A DNA stretch of 64,000 bases from Diphasiastrum complanatum (GCA_029204225.1 CM055104.1:49210508-49274507), one strand, 5' to 3'; shown: positions 11,138-21,900, counted from the stretch's first letter. A program made the numbers and translations. The notes: generated by a model from the letters alone, not told the origin.

Positions 11138-11243
11138 GGGTCCTAAGGTTCATCTCATCAATAAGAATTCTTTCATTAAGCTAAGATCGTTACTTGGAGT
11201 AATTGACAAATGTACCAAAGTTTCCCAAGCTAGATTTGAGTAG
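11138..11243 (+). pseudogene. Copia family B RNase H C-terminal tail
   Basis: The plus-strand translation SFIKLRSLLGVIDK followed by VSQARFE matches the tail KLRSSIGVIDK / VSKARFEE encoded on the minus strand at 15834-15910. It precedes a degenerate polypurine tract and an LTR, as expected for the end of copia pol. Everything upstream was lost where the minus-strand element ends. Confidence 0.7.
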
Positions 11244-11900
11244 TGTGAAAAATGACAAAATCTAGCTTGGTTTTTATGTAATTTCTTTGATGTACATTGT
11301 AAATCACACTTGTGAAACCAATTTGCCATGTGTGTAGTCTAGATAGGTTAGATCATGATCATATAAATGGTTAGGTTATTTGGTCAAGTTCTTAAATTAT
11401 AGGACCAAATAATCTCAAATCAAGGAGGAAGATGAGTAACCTAACCGCCAAGTTGGCAAACCTAAAGGTTAGATAAGATTGACATATTTTAGGTCAACCA
11501 AAAGCCAATTAGACACTTGAAAACATGCTAGATTTTCACAAACCAGCCAAGGAGAAGATTCCTATTGTACTTTCAATCTAACATTCCAATGAAGCAAGGT
11601 CAAGATTTGTGAGCTTCTTTATTATCTTGAGTCTTTCTCTCATTTGTGTGTTGATCTTATGATGCAATTGCAAACAATACTTGATTGGGATCATTCTCGG
11701 CTAGTAGGTTGTATTGAAGGCGTACATACCACACTGTGGGTCAAGTTTGCATGATTTGATTATATCTTTGATTGCTCTTGATTGTATGATCTAAATTGTC
11801 AATCTAGATCAAAGAATTGGAGTCTAGTTTTGTAATAGATAGATAGATCAATCAATCAATCAATCTTGGAGTCTTTTGTAGGCTCATTTATGGTCCAACG
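11244..11900 (+). repeat. LTR family B copy, plus orientation
   Basis: It starts TGTGAAAAATGACAAAATC right after the pol tail. Its 3' part (CTCATTTATGGTCCAACGTAC) matches the reverse complement of the start of the 15184-15833 copy. Length is about 657 bp, close to that copy. A (GATA)/(ATCA) short run lies near 11840. The exact 3' end is uncertain by ~10 bp. Confidence 0.65.
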
Positions 11901-12320
11901 TACTATACTTCAATACTTATTCACCTCAATCGAATGGACTTGCTGAGAGAAAGAATCGAACCTTAGTCGAAGTGGCTAGGTGTATGCTTGCTCACGCAAC
12001 ACTACCTAAATCCTTTTGGGCTGAGGCTATTTCCACTACAGTTTATATTCAGATTAGATGCAGATATTGTAGGAGATCAAGAAGAAGCTAGACTCCCACA
12101 ATATAAAATCCATTTTCATTGGTTATACGCATTCAAATAAAGCTTATACGTTATATGATCACGTTGAATCAAAGCGATTGTCTTTATTGAGGATCAGTTT
12201 ATCGACCTCAAAGGCAAGGGCAAAGCTCAAACAATTGTGAACCATCGAACACTCCTATTTTTTATTTGACTATTCCTATCGAAGGTCCGAATACGTCAAC
12301 TTCATGTGAACAGCGAAGCA
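11897..12320 (+). pseudogene. Copia family A integrase fragment
   Basis: Translation gives TYSPQSNGLAERKNRTLVE and SFWAEAISTTVYIQ (end of the integrase core with the catalytic Glu). After a deletion it continues KKLDSHNIKSIFIGYTHSNK and FIDLKGKGKAQ (integrase C-terminal module). It parallels 50790-51300 almost residue for residue but keeps the Trp that is a stop there. Frame changes occur near 12060 and 12180. Confidence 0.8.
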
Positions 12321-12326
12321 CACCCC

Positions 12327-12553
12327 ACCTACCACCATTTGACTTTTGACTAACTCAAAATCTTAGTAACTTAGACTTTGGCCTCTAATATTATTTTTAA
12401 TTACATGGCCCAAAGTCAAGTTTATGTCCATAATTATTTATTTACAAGTGGGCCATGGGATCACACACACAGGATGCCACAACCCTCGCATCTGATTTCT
12501 ACTAATTTCGACATTTTATTTATTTACATGCACGATGGGAATACCCCCAACAG
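12327..12553 (-). repeat. LTR family D fragment, inverted relative to 19394-19634
   Basis: Its reverse complement starts TGTTGGGGGTATTCCC and runs to CAAATGGTGGTAGGTGGGG, matching 19395-19634 closely over about 225 bp. TG at the terminus and the sharp boundaries suggest an LTR end. The element body was not found. Confidence 0.65.
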
Positions 12554-12559
12554 GGCCCA

Positions 12560-13160
12560 CGACTTGAAGAAGTGCCAGTCCCTCGGCACTATGGTGACTT
12601 AGTAGAGGCTACGTTTGGTGGGTCTTTGCTGGATCATGTATCCAGTGACCTCTTCCATAAATTCCAACCACTTGGTGATCTTCTTGTCCTTGGTAAGGTA
12701 GAAGGACTTATGGACGTCCGATAACCAAAACTGATTGATCCAGGTCTGAAATCTTGTTGGCCATGGATCGCCGAGGAAAGCTGCTCTGTAATACACTCAG
12801 GCCACTAGCAGCTGGTCTTCAACTTTCTACTATGCCAGGGCTGTATTTGGGTCAAAACATATCGATGGGAGAAAGTTGTCCCATTTGGTGGTGACGCCCA
12901 TCAAAAACTCTAAGTCCCTGGCATATTGTGTGGCCGCACAGATTGTTGAATCCAGACAATTCACATATTCTTTAATAAATTGAATGAGAGCTCGCTTGGC
13001 ATCTGCGTCTGTCTTTCATCCATGCTCTAAGGGCCAATTCATTGTCTCAATCGTTATCTTGTCCATAGGGGTGCTGCACTCCGCCCATTTAGATTTGCAT
13101 GAAGCTAGTGGGCATTCACCCGTAGTTGCCTTGGACTGGTGATGTACGCCATGATCCAAC
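12560..13160 (-). pseudogene. Unrecognised degenerate coding region, possibly retroelement gag
   Basis: Minus-strand frames give long coding-like stretches rich in Trp and aromatic residues, for example WLEFMEEVTGYMIQQRP, FLMGVTTKWDNFLPSICFD and AKRALIQFIKEYVNCLD, interrupted by frameshifts. I do not recognise the family. The position between retroelement pieces and the loose helical composition suggest a gag-like protein. Confidence 0.3.
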
Positions 13161-13264
13161 TCATTTCCCTTGACCTCCTTGATGGTAACCAATAACTACC
13201 AACCATCGTGTGAGCTTTCATATGGAAACTGGACCACCTAGGCATTTATTTCATTCTCTACTGT

Positions 13265-14410
13265 TTGTGGTCTTCGGAAGGCATGACTGGCAGAGATCGA
13301 TCTCGAGTCTTGAGATGTGGCACAGGGAGACTATGCCACATGAACTCAATGGCACTTTACCAAGCAGGCCATCATGGAGCAATAACAAGGGTCAACATCT
13401 TGAATGCGAACAATTTGACCACCTGTGATGCATGCCTGAAGGGTAAGATGTCTCGCACTCCATTTGTCAAAGACTCCTACAGAACGACTAAGATTTTGGA
13501 GTTAGTGCATTCTGACATGTGTGGGCCTTTCAATGTGATCTCAGTAGGAGGCTCGAAATATTACATAACCTTCATTGATGATTATAGTGAATTTGCCAGA
13601 GTGTATTTTATTCAGAATAAATCTGAAGCACTTGATAAATTCACAAAATATGTGAATTGGACAGAGAGATGCACCAACAACAAAGTGAAGCAGATCAAGA
13701 CAGATCGAGATGGCGAATACATCTCAAATTGCTTCACTGACTTCTGGAATGATTGTGTCATCATACACAGAAGGATTGCAGCTTACATACCGCAGCACAA
13801 CAATATTGCAGAGAGGAAGAATAGGACCCTGATGGAAGCAACCAGATGCATGATGGCCTACTCGAAAGCTCCAAGGGTACTATGGGCTGAAGTAGTAGCT
13901 ACAGCTGCATACATCCAGAATAGGACAGGGAAGTTTGGTGTCCATCACATGACACCACACGAATTATGGTGGGTACTTATGCACATATTTCTGATAAGTT
14001 TGGGATTCTCTCAGAGATATGGTATTGATTTTTTTAAAACCTTCTCTCCTATCGTCAAACATTTGTCCCTACATTTTTTATTTGCATATGTAGTTGCTTA
14101 TGCCCTTAGGATCCACATTGTGAATGAGAAGACAACCTTCTTGCATGGTGAGTTAGATGAGGAGGTCTACATGGATCAACCCCCAAGTTATGTCTCGAAT
14201 TCACTTCTTGATTATGCATGCAGAATGCATAGCAGTATCTATGGTCTAAAACAGTCAGCTCGACAATGGTACAAAAAGAAGGACCAAGCTTTGATATCAT
14301 TGGGATTCAAGCCACTGATGGCTGATTCCAATGTGTATGTCAGAATTACAGATGGGCAGATCATCATTGTGGTTGTGTATGTGGATGACACTCTGATACA
14401 TAGAAAAAGT
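13265..14410 (+). pseudogene. Copia pol fragment: integrase fused by deletion to reverse transcriptase
   Basis: The frame is open for ~380 residues. CDACLKGKM is the integrase zinc-finger end. LVHSDMCGPF, then KTDRDGEY, then NNIAERKNRT give the D, D and E core positions. After HHMTPHELW it jumps directly into RT (YGIDFFKTFSPIVK). RT then continues FLHGELDEEVYMDQPPSYV, SIYGLKQSARQWYKK and the catalytic YVDDTLI. The C-terminal integrase domain, the hinge and the first part of RT are deleted in frame. RT stops at about 14405, where an LTR family B end is joined. The first ~35 codons are unrelated sequence. Confidence 0.85.
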
Positions 14411-14458
14411 GTAAGACCCCTACAACTAACATAGATAACCTTTTTGCATTTTTCACAC
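14410..14458 (-). repeat. LTR family B terminus
   Basis: The minus strand reads TGTGAAAAATGCAAAAAGG and matches the start of the 956 copy for ~50 bases. It follows the tract AGGAGGAG of the adjacent minus-strand pol. Only the first ~50 bp of this LTR remain. Confidence 0.7.
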
Positions 14459-14472
14459 TCCTCCTAAAGAGT

Positions 14473-15225
14473 TATCTATTGAAGATTTAGCATTGATCTT
14501 GATATTTCTCCAAGATTAGATCTATGCTTGGTGAAAGCACTTTCACTCAAGGGCTTGGTGAGTAGATTGGCAATACAAGAGGATGTGTTGACATGCTCCA
14601 AATAGATTTCTCCTCCAATAAGCTTTTCCCTCACAAAGTGGTGTGCCACTTCTATGTGCCTGCTCCTTGCATGAAATATGGGATTGTTGGCAAGAGCTTG
14701 GGCCGAGATATTGTCACATTTGATCATTGGTAGATCATCCTCCTTGATGCACTTTAGCTCCAACAACAATCTATTGATCCAAAGCACCTATTTGGTAGCT
14801 GTGGTGAGTGCTTTGTACTCAACCTCACATGAAGAAAGAGATACAGTAACTTGCTTTTTGGAAGGCCAAGATATTAGATTGCCTCCAGGAAATATGGTGT
14901 ATGCACTTACAGACTTTCAATCCATCTTATCACTTGCAAAGTCCGAATCCGAGTAGCCAATGACGGATAGATCTTCACTTTTGTAGAGTAGACCATAGTC
15001 AAAAGATGAAGATATATATCTTAGAATCCTCTTGAACATCTTCCAATGATGGATCTTTGGATCTTGCATAAATTGGCTCAACCTATGCACACAAAAGCTC
15101 AAGTCGGGCCTAGTGATGGTAAGCCAAATTAAGGAGCCTATAAGACTCCTAAAAAGTGTGATGTCCTCGAAGGTGTGAAAGTAATGTACTTTAGGACCAT
15201 AAATGGACCTAAAAAAGATCCACAA
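14473..15225 (-). pseudogene. Copia family B RT end and RNase H, with two stop codons
   Basis: Minus-strand order: TLFRSLIGSLIWLTITRPD and VHRLSQFMQDP (RT connection), YSDSDFASD (RNase H Asp), SSCEVEYKAL (Glu), KCDNISAQALANNP (Asp) and HIEVAHHFVREK. Two in-frame stops interrupt it: TGA after DSDFASDKMD, where Arg is usual, and TAG before VLWINRLL, where Gln is usual. Both fit C-to-T changes. A polypurine tract and LTR terminus follow at 14470-14410. It is cut at about 15200 by the next LTR. Confidence 0.85.
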
Positions 15226-15833
15226 GAGTGATTGGATGCTTGCTTAACAATCTATCAAAAAACTAGTCATCAAAAAGTTGATCTAGATTGGCAATTTGAC
15301 AAACAACTAGCATTAACAATCGAAAGCATTGATCACCATTGAAATCTGAGCCCACACATGTGTACTACAAGTTGTAGTATAGCCTTCAAGCTGAGAAACA
15401 AGTAGAAATTGATTTGGTTTCATTTGGATCACAAAAACTCAATGTACATAGTGAACTAGCTTGAGATTGCCAATGAGCTCCAAAAATATTCTAACTTCTC
15501 ACTATGGAGAAAGTGAATACATAGTAAAACACACTTCTTTTGCTAAGTTAGGTGAAACTCTAGCATGTAATAAGGAAGTAGACTCAACTTTCTTGCCCTA
15601 AAATGAAACCCTAGCCTAGATCCTAGAGTCATGCTTGGTAGGTGCATGGTTGGAAAAAATCTCATCATATACCAAATGGACACACCCACTCCTCTTGACT
15701 CGTGCTAACCTACATTAGGTGTAGATTTCCATGTGGCACTTTGGCCATACAAGTGTCAAACAAAAAATATAGACAAAATGTACAATATTTTACATGGCTA
15801 GATTTGCCAACATAGGCAATTTTTTCACACTCC
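15184..15833 (-). repeat. LTR family B copy, minus orientation (650 bp)
   Basis: Minus-strand start TGTGAAAAAATTGCC directly follows the polypurine tract GAGGAGGAG of the RNase H fragment to its right. Its far end (GGTCC..GTACA) parallels the end of the 19635-20461 copy. A CACACATGTG motif occurs at about 15353. It is the 3' LTR of the element whose RNase H lies at 15834-16127. Confidence 0.75.
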
Positions 15834-16127
15834 TCCTCAAATCTAGCCTTGGAAACAACAATACTTTTATCAATCACTCCAATTGAAGATCTAAGCTTGA
15901 AAAATAAATGTTTAGGTGAAGATTTAGTAAACAAATCAGCCAAGCAACTTGATGATGCCACATGTTGGAGGTTGATCTCTTTGGCTTGCACTTTCTCCCT
16001 CACGAAATGATAAGCAATCTTGATGTGTTTGCTCCTTGCATGGAATGTAGGATTAGTTGCAAGTGATTGGGCTGATTGGTTATCACAATAGATGATAGGG
16101 ATCTCCTCCTCCATGACATGAAGTGTT
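15834..16127 (-). pseudogene. Copia family B RNase H fragment
   Basis: The minus-strand frame encodes IIYCDNQSAQSLATNP, HARSKHIKIAYHFVREK, ADLFTK and KLRSSIGVIDK, the C-terminal third of copia RNase H. It is open to the polypurine tract. Upstream it is cut at about 16128 by an LTR family A end. It is a second, diverged member of the family seen at 14473-15225. Confidence 0.85.
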
Positions 16128-16226
16128 GGGAGATAGGGATCTTCGCTGTGCACAAACATTTTCTGTTCGAGTTCGTTTCTTGTTCGAGTTTCGTTTCTCG
16201 TTCGTCATTTATTCTCTCTCCCAACA
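16128..16226 (+). repeat. LTR family A, 3' end only
   Basis: About 100 bp ends in CTCCCAACA immediately before a primer-binding site. It contains short repeats of TTCGAGTTTCG/TTCGTTTC type, the reverse complement of the CGAAAC clusters found at 21100-21430. Confidence 0.6.
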
Positions 16227-16239
16227 AGGTATCAGAGCT
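16227..16239 (+). other. Primer-binding site of the copia family A element
   Basis: AGGTATCAGAGCT lies one base from the LTR terminus ACA. It differs by its first base from the usual TGGTATCAGAGC. It supports reading the downstream gag as part of a copia element whose 5' LTR ends here. Confidence 0.8.
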
Positions 16240-16384
16240 ATCTTCATAGCTTGATTAGTTTCCACAGTACAAGACTCTACTAGCCGATAGAGTAATTGTT
16301 TTCTTGTTATGTATTTTTCTGTATCGAATTTTTCATACTTAAGTCACTGATAGTTTCTCCTATCACTTAGACTAATTCTTCCAC

Positions 16385-17296
16385 ATGGATTCCCAAGGGA
16401 AAGCCAGTCCACTCATGGACAAGCTTGATGGAGCCAATTACCATCTGTGGAAATTCAAGATGAAAACTATACTAATGGCAAAAGAATTGTATGACATTGT
16501 TACAAGTGCAGAAGGGAAACCCGATGCAGATGACGCAACAATCGCCAGATGGAAGCTGAAGGATGGAAAAGCTTTCGCGCTGATCATCCTCAACATCACG
16601 GATACACAGATCGGCCATGCATCCGAGGCTCAGACATCGAAAGAAGTCTGGGACATCTTGAGCACGCTATACGAAGTGAGAGATATAGCTTCTAAGCTAC
16701 ATCTCAAGAAGAAATTCTACTCCCTCAAGATGATGAATGGTGATTCTCTACATAATCACATTAATCAACTCAAGAACCTGCTAAGACAAATGACCGCTGT
16801 CAGATCTGTCATAGACAATCAAGATGCAATAATGCAACTGCTTACAAGCTTGCCAAGTGCTTACGACAGCTGGGTGATGATCATCACGACTCATCCAGAA
16901 TTGACTTTTTCGAGAGTCATCACTATGTTGTTGCAGGAAGACACGCGAAGGAACGAAGCCTCAAGTTCCTCAACGGATTCTCACACCTTATACACCAACA
17001 AGAGCACGGCAAAGCAGAAGAAGAAGAAAGGCCCGAAGCTACCAAAGCCAGACCAGAAACCGGCTCAGCACAAGGAACAATTGAATCCGCAAACAAAGAA
17101 GAAGCTATTTTGTAGATACTGCAAACAAAACAACCACAAAATTCAAGACTGTCGAATACTTCAAGCGAAGAACAACAGCAGAGGGCAGTCGAATCAAGTG
17201 GCAAATGCAGCTGCAGAAGCTCCACAACCAATTCAAGAAGCGGATCATGATGCCTTCATGACCAACCATCAAGGAGCATCTGGCGACAGTTCCTGA
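16385..17296 (+). CDS. Copia family A Gag, best preserved copy
   Basis: This 303-residue frame is the most intact gag in the window. MDSQGKASPLMDKLDG begins the DUF4219-like N-terminus, with NYHLWKFKMK. The UBN2 gag core follows at ~50-190, then a basic linker (KQKKKKGPKLPK). One CCHC knuckle is present, CRYCKQNNHKIQDC at ~246-259. The start lies 145 bp after the primer-binding site, the normal spacing for a copia leader. The stop is a TGA at exactly the Trp that normally precedes the protease FLDSGA motif, so Gag would be made without protease. It could still package RNA if expressed. Confidence 0.85.
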   Translation: MDSQGKASPLMDKLDGANYHLWKFKMKTILMAKELYDIVTSAEGKPDADDATIARWKLKDGKAFALIILNITDTQIGHASEAQTSKEVWDILSTLYEVRDIASKLHLKKKFYSLKMMNGDSLHNHINQLKNLLRQMTAVRSVIDNQDAIMQLLTSLPSAYDSWVMIITTHPELTFSRVITMLLQEDTRRNEASSSSTDSHTLYTNKSTAKQKKKKGPKLPKPDQKPAQHKEQLNPQTKKKLFCRYCKQNNHKIQDCRILQAKNNSRGQSNQVANAAAEAPQPIQEADHDAFMTNHQGASGDSS

Positions 17297-17405
17297 TTCC
17301 TGGATTCCGGAGCCACTCAACACATGACTAGCCTAGTCGGCTATTTCGAGTCCTATACACCCTACAGTACCCAGAAATTCGTTCACCTTGGCGACAATAG
17401 CACAC
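17297..17405 (+). pseudogene. Copia family A protease start, cut short
   Basis: In the same frame as gag, after its TGA, translation continues FLDSGATQHMTSLVGYFE and KFVHLGDNST, the aspartic protease with its DSG active site. It is truncated at about 17405 by an inverted LTR family A fragment. Confidence 0.85.
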
Positions 17406-17826
17406 AAGCTTTCTTCTCTATTGTCATTCTGTCTCTAATCGCTCATTCCTTATATAGTTGTTGAATGATCTTGTGTTATTGTAATTTTACAATTACAAGA
17501 TTATTAATAGTTCTGTAGTTGATCAAAAGATCAATTATTCTCAGGAGCGTGAAGACGTAGATAGAGGTCTTGTATGAAGTCCCATGCAGCTCTACAAATC
17601 CTTGTATTCTTTGCATTCCTCACAAAACCTTATGTTTATCGGTTTGTCTGGAATGTTTAGTAGAACACTTTTGTCGTAGTCCTCGCATTCCCCGCTTGTT
17701 GAAGTTTGCGTTTAAAATTGTAGATTGTGCAAGAAACAATTCATTTATGCAGACTGTTTGTAGGAGAGTGATTTCCTTGAGTGAATAAGAGGGCAGTTAG
17801 AGTGAGTAGGATTAATATTAACTCCA
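17406..17826 (-). repeat. LTR family A copy, minus orientation
   Basis: The minus-strand start TGTTGGAGTTAATATT is shared with the LTR at 29928 (plus). A TATA box CTATATAAGG lies at about 17460-17451 in minus orientation. The segment 17417-17560 is repeated at 23135-23279. It lies head-to-head with the gag of the same family at 16385, so the locus is an inverted composite. Confidence 0.75.
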
Positions 17827-17839
17827 ACAAAAAGACAAA

Positions 17840-18655
17840 AATAATGACCTGCAATTTTTGGCTTACTAGGCCACCCGCCGCTTTGCCGCCAAATTGCTTC
17901 GCTTTTCGAAATGCTCCTTACCACGAATTCCCAACTTCGTGCCCTATAAGGTGGTGAATTCACATTTGGCATTCTCCAAACACTTTTTTCATGATAATCA
18001 CTCTGTTTTGACATACCTTACTTGTAGATAAAGTCATGGTGCCCTTCGTTTGGAGGCTACAGCCCTTTGTTTGGCCAAAAAAAGGCTTGAAGCCCAAATT
18101 AGGGGTCTTGAATTTCAATATGAAGATTTTAAAGAAGTTGCAATGTATATTGCCCTTCAGGCCTCTTGAAGACCCTTCAAATGCATCCAAGCCATTGAAG
18201 GAGATCCCCGATGATCCATGTCTCTCTTCTGAAGGCAAATCTCGACCACAGATCTACCTAAGGCCTAATCTGATGGTTGCTAGCCCATCCATGTGCTGAT
18301 ATTGTGGCTTGAGACTACTAGCCACTTTTTGACACTACGTCCTTTCTCTTGTTCACAGCAAGTGCTGGCCGCGATGGCCCCTTCTCCTCCTCCTTTCACT
18401 CCTTGACTCTGGCTATACTGCAAGCACCAAGTTGTCCTTCTACGGAGTTTCAGACTTTCGTTTAACTTCCCCTCTAATTTAGACGACAACTCCCTGTCTT
18501 TGATTCTTTTCACATCTCCGAGCAATTCTTTGAATCTCCACAACACCGATTTGTGCTACCCACACTTTGTTAGTGCAAACCGTTGTGAATTTGATTCCAA
18601 CACTTCGTTCTTGGTCGGTGATTATGGCCACCAAGGCTTTGATACCAAGTTGACA
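17840..18655 (-). repeat. Repeat family G with primer-binding site, minus orientation
   Basis: The stretch ATCACTCTGTTTTG, then CTTACTTGTAGATA, then CCCTTCGTTTGGAG recurs in diverged form at 31240-31330. Both loci have a reverse-oriented primer-binding site some way downstream (18635-18649 and 32379-32393). This suggests the leader or internal part of a minus-strand LTR retrotransposon. No gag or pol domain was recognised inside. Confidence 0.45.
18635..18649 (-). other. Primer-binding site-like sequence
   Basis: The minus strand reads CTTGGTATCAAAGCC, one change from the usual TTGGTATCAGAGC. It lies near the right end of repeat family G. Confidence 0.6.
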
Positions 18656-18734
18656 AAGCAACAAGATCGACACAATCACCACAGTACAACATCAAGTACT
18701 TCAAGACAAGAAGAACGAAATTGCAATTGCAACC

Positions 18735-19190
18735 AATGTATGAGCAATTCAATTTCAAGCATTCATCATCCAAGATGGTAGTGGAGTGTGCATTTGGTCG
18801 ATTGGAAGGAGTGTGGAGATTTTTACATAGACCCATGGCAAAGCCCAACCTCATGAGGTGGCATGAACCAGTTTTGCTTGTTGTATTCTCCACAATATCA
18901 AGTTGGAGATGGGTGACAATGTGGATGATGGAGTGCTTCTTGTAGGCCATCATGATGAGGGCTATATGCAACAAATAAACCAATCTCCAACTGTTGAAAA
19001 TCAAGCATGTGTGCTTCAAGCTATATCTAAATACCTTTTGGAGGGACTTGAAGGTAGCCACTCATGAGAGTGGGTTTTGCAGCATTTAATCGATTAGGCA
19101 TGGCAGACATGGCGATATTAATAGCAGTGGGACTTTTTTCTTTACCAAAAGATTATTTGTTAATGATGAATGTTAAGGTGTATTTTGGAG
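18735..19190 (+). pseudogene. PIF/Harbinger transposase, C-terminal part
   Basis: The plus strand encodes EQFNFKHSSSKMVVECAFG and RLEGVWRFLHRPM, which is the block around the third catalytic residue (Glu) of PIF/HARBI1-like DDE transposases. It continues after a frameshift with ISSWRW-type sequence where a CILHNI motif is expected. It complements the N-terminal fragment at 2930-3540, but its orientation and distance make them independent remnants. Stops and frameshifts exclude activity. Confidence 0.75.
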
Positions 19191-19393
19191 ACTATTATTG
19201 CTAGCTATATGTAGTTGTCTCCAAACTAGTGTGTAGTTTCTAGATTCCATATGTGTGACATCCATGTTGTTTGTGGTTGTGAGAGCTTCACCTTGGGCCA
19301 TGTAGTACACGAATGTTTAACCAACAATAGTATGCAAATGTATCATGTTTTTTTTTAATAGATGTTGTTATGTAGTTGCTAGTACATGGTGGA

Positions 19394-19634
19394 GTTTGTT
19401 GGGGGTATTCCCGTCGTGCATGTAAATAAATAAAATGTTGAAATTAGTAGAAATCAGATGCGAGGGTTGTGGCATCCTGTGTACGTAAGCCCATGGCCCA
19501 ATGAGTACTTTAAAATAAATAATTATGGACATAAACTTGACTTTGGGCCATGTAATTAAAAATAGTTTTAGAGGCCAAAGTCTAAGTTACTAAGTTTTTG
19601 AGTTAGTCAAAAGTCAAATGGTGGTAGGTGTACA
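19394..19634 (+). repeat. LTR family D, first part, split by an inserted LTR
   Basis: TGTTGGGGGTATTCCC to GGTGGTAGGTG matches the reverse complement of 12327-12553. In that copy the next bases are GGGGTGTGCTTC. Here those bases appear only at 20464, after the LTR at 19635-20461, so this copy is interrupted. Confidence 0.75.
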
Positions 19635-20461
19635 AAAAGTACAAAAAGGACCAAGAGTGGATCCTAATCTGATCCTCAAGAGGGATTGGATGTTAGATTT
19701 ACTTGATCTATCAATCTACATCAGATTAAGATCAATCTAGATCAATTCTAGACATAAAATCCTAACAAGAACAATCATTAATGAAGGTAAAAGTACTTGC
19801 TGGTTTCACACGTGTGAAACCCTGTCAGAGTACGGACTCCAACCTGAAAATCAAGTACACTATGATAGAAACTCAAAACATTGAAGAAAAATCAAGACAA
19901 ATGGAGAGATTGACACAAAATTGCCTCCAAAACCAAGATTGGTGTTTCATAATGATTATGGCCAAATGTGGCTCTATATATACAATAAGTGAGAGCTCGT
20001 GGTACTAATCATCCCTCTGATCCCACATGTGTGAAGGTGCTTTGTCATATGATGATTCATCATGCAAAATTGACACTTGGACAAAACCTTCTATTTTGAG
20101 CACTTTTGGTCCATTTTCCTTCTATATGGAGATCTACTTGGAAATCTTCTAGAAGTCAAAATTAGCCTAATTCAGCTTATTCCACACATGTGAATTGTCC
20201 TCTACACATGTGATATGACACCTAACCAAAGGATGTGGCTCATGCAATCAATAGATTGATGCCATGTGTCATATGTCTAGAAAACTAGTTTTTGGCCTTT
20301 TTAGCCACTAGAACTTGAATTAAATCATATGTACAACCTATATGATTATGGTACATGACAAGTACACTATTTTCACACGTGGAAACAGGCTCCACACATG
20401 TGTGTTTATCTATATACAAGATTTATGGCCTCTACCAAGCTTATTTTTGCATTTTTCACAG
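19635..20461 (-). repeat. LTR family B (827 bp), probable solo LTR nested in LTR family D
   Basis: On the plus strand it runs TGTACAAAAAGTAC to GCATTTTTCACA. On the minus strand it starts TGTGAAAAATGCAAAAA, like the 14410-14458 terminus. No primer-binding site, polypurine tract or coding sequence adjoins it, consistent with a solo LTR left by recombination. It contains at least five CACRTGTG-type palindromes (about 19803, 20030, 20184, 20372 and 20395). Confidence 0.7.
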
Positions 20462-20933
<472 letters not shown>

Positions 20934-21059
20934 CATGATGTATGGATGTGCTTAGTGTTAGGAGGGGTAGTGTTAAAGTGGGTGATGACAATGAAATGCA
21001 CTCAGAAAATGCAAAATTCTAGCCAAAACAACTCTGGTGACAAACTGACAGAATTAAAT

Positions 21060-21440
21060 CACGAATGATTCGTGAAACTTTTCGCGACACTCGAATTATT
21101 TTTGTTCGAGTTGGATCAATCAGGCTCTATAACGCAACCAAACGAAACAAAATGAATTCTACAAGAAAATGAAACGAAACAAAACAAAACTTGCATTGAC
21201 ATTGATTCATGCTGGAAGCACAGATCGCGAAATGAAACGAAACGAAACGAAATAATTTGCGACAAGATCATTAAGCAATCAAGCTCTGTAACAAGATGAG
21301 ACGAGACGAAACAGGATGAAACGAAAGGAAATGAAACCTAGACTAGCTTTGTAATTGATTTACCCTTATAGCTAGGTGATCGCGAAGCGAAGCGAAGCGA
21401 AGCAAATCACGAAGCGAAAGGATTTGCGAACATGATCAGT
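21060..21440. repeat. CGAAAC/CGAAG short-motif cluster at an LTR end
   Basis: There are many loosely spaced repeats of ACGAAAC, GACGAGACGAAAC and GCGAAGCGAAGCGAAGC. The reverse-complement motif type recurs in the 3' end of LTR family A (16150-16215). It precedes LTR L copy 1 and is probably its distal part. Sequence resembling a decayed primer-binding site (GGCTCTATAACG) lies at about 21127. Confidence 0.5.
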
Positions 21441-21900
21441 TCGTCAGGGATTCAGATGTGATCGCTGGTCACTGCCGATTGTATCACTCCTACAATCTTT
21501 CAAAGAGTAGTCAGACACAGCTGATCTACGTTAACAGAATAATGTAGCATTCAACAAAGATCAAACCAAAGATGCGAAATTAGAATGAACAAGCGAATCA
21601 GACACATGAATAAATCAAATGAAAATAAATTCGAGATCATACAATCACCTAGATTAATAATGTGCACAATAGCTACAAAATTATCTATTGATTTTTTTGA
21701 TTCTTCAAGCAGTACGTGCAGATCCATGCAGTGCATTGGCGTGAGAGAAATGCTGTTCTCTCACGAATTCAAGTCTCGCTTACTAGCGGACCTTGGATCT
21801 ATAGATCCTATTACAGAATTATCTCGCACGCAGGCAAATTTGTATTCTGTATTTTTGTCTTCTGAAAATTATCTTGCTTACTAATATTAGACTACTTGTA
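21440..21900 (-). repeat. LTR family L, copy 1
   Basis: The region shares a long diverged direct repeat with 26670-27160, including GTAGCATTCAACAAA, GCAGATCCATGCAGTGC, TTGGCGTGAGAGAAAT and CTCGCTTACTAGCG. With the other copy it brackets the minus-strand copia pol at 22056-25740, as an LTR pair would. Exact ends were not resolved. Confidence 0.65.

Noticed and set aside
11830-11875. GATAGATAGATCAATCAATCAATC short repeat, considered as a promoter element
   Set aside because: A simple tetranucleotide run inside LTR family B; nothing ties it to transcription.
18570-19061. 163-codon minus-strand frame
   Set aside because: It is antisense to the PIF/Harbinger C-terminal fragment, which explains why it is open.
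19635-20461. A target-site duplication around the nested LTR
   Set aside because: The flanks give GTAGG and GTGGG, which match at 4 of 5 bases but overlap with the host sequence in a way that is ambiguous; not claimed.
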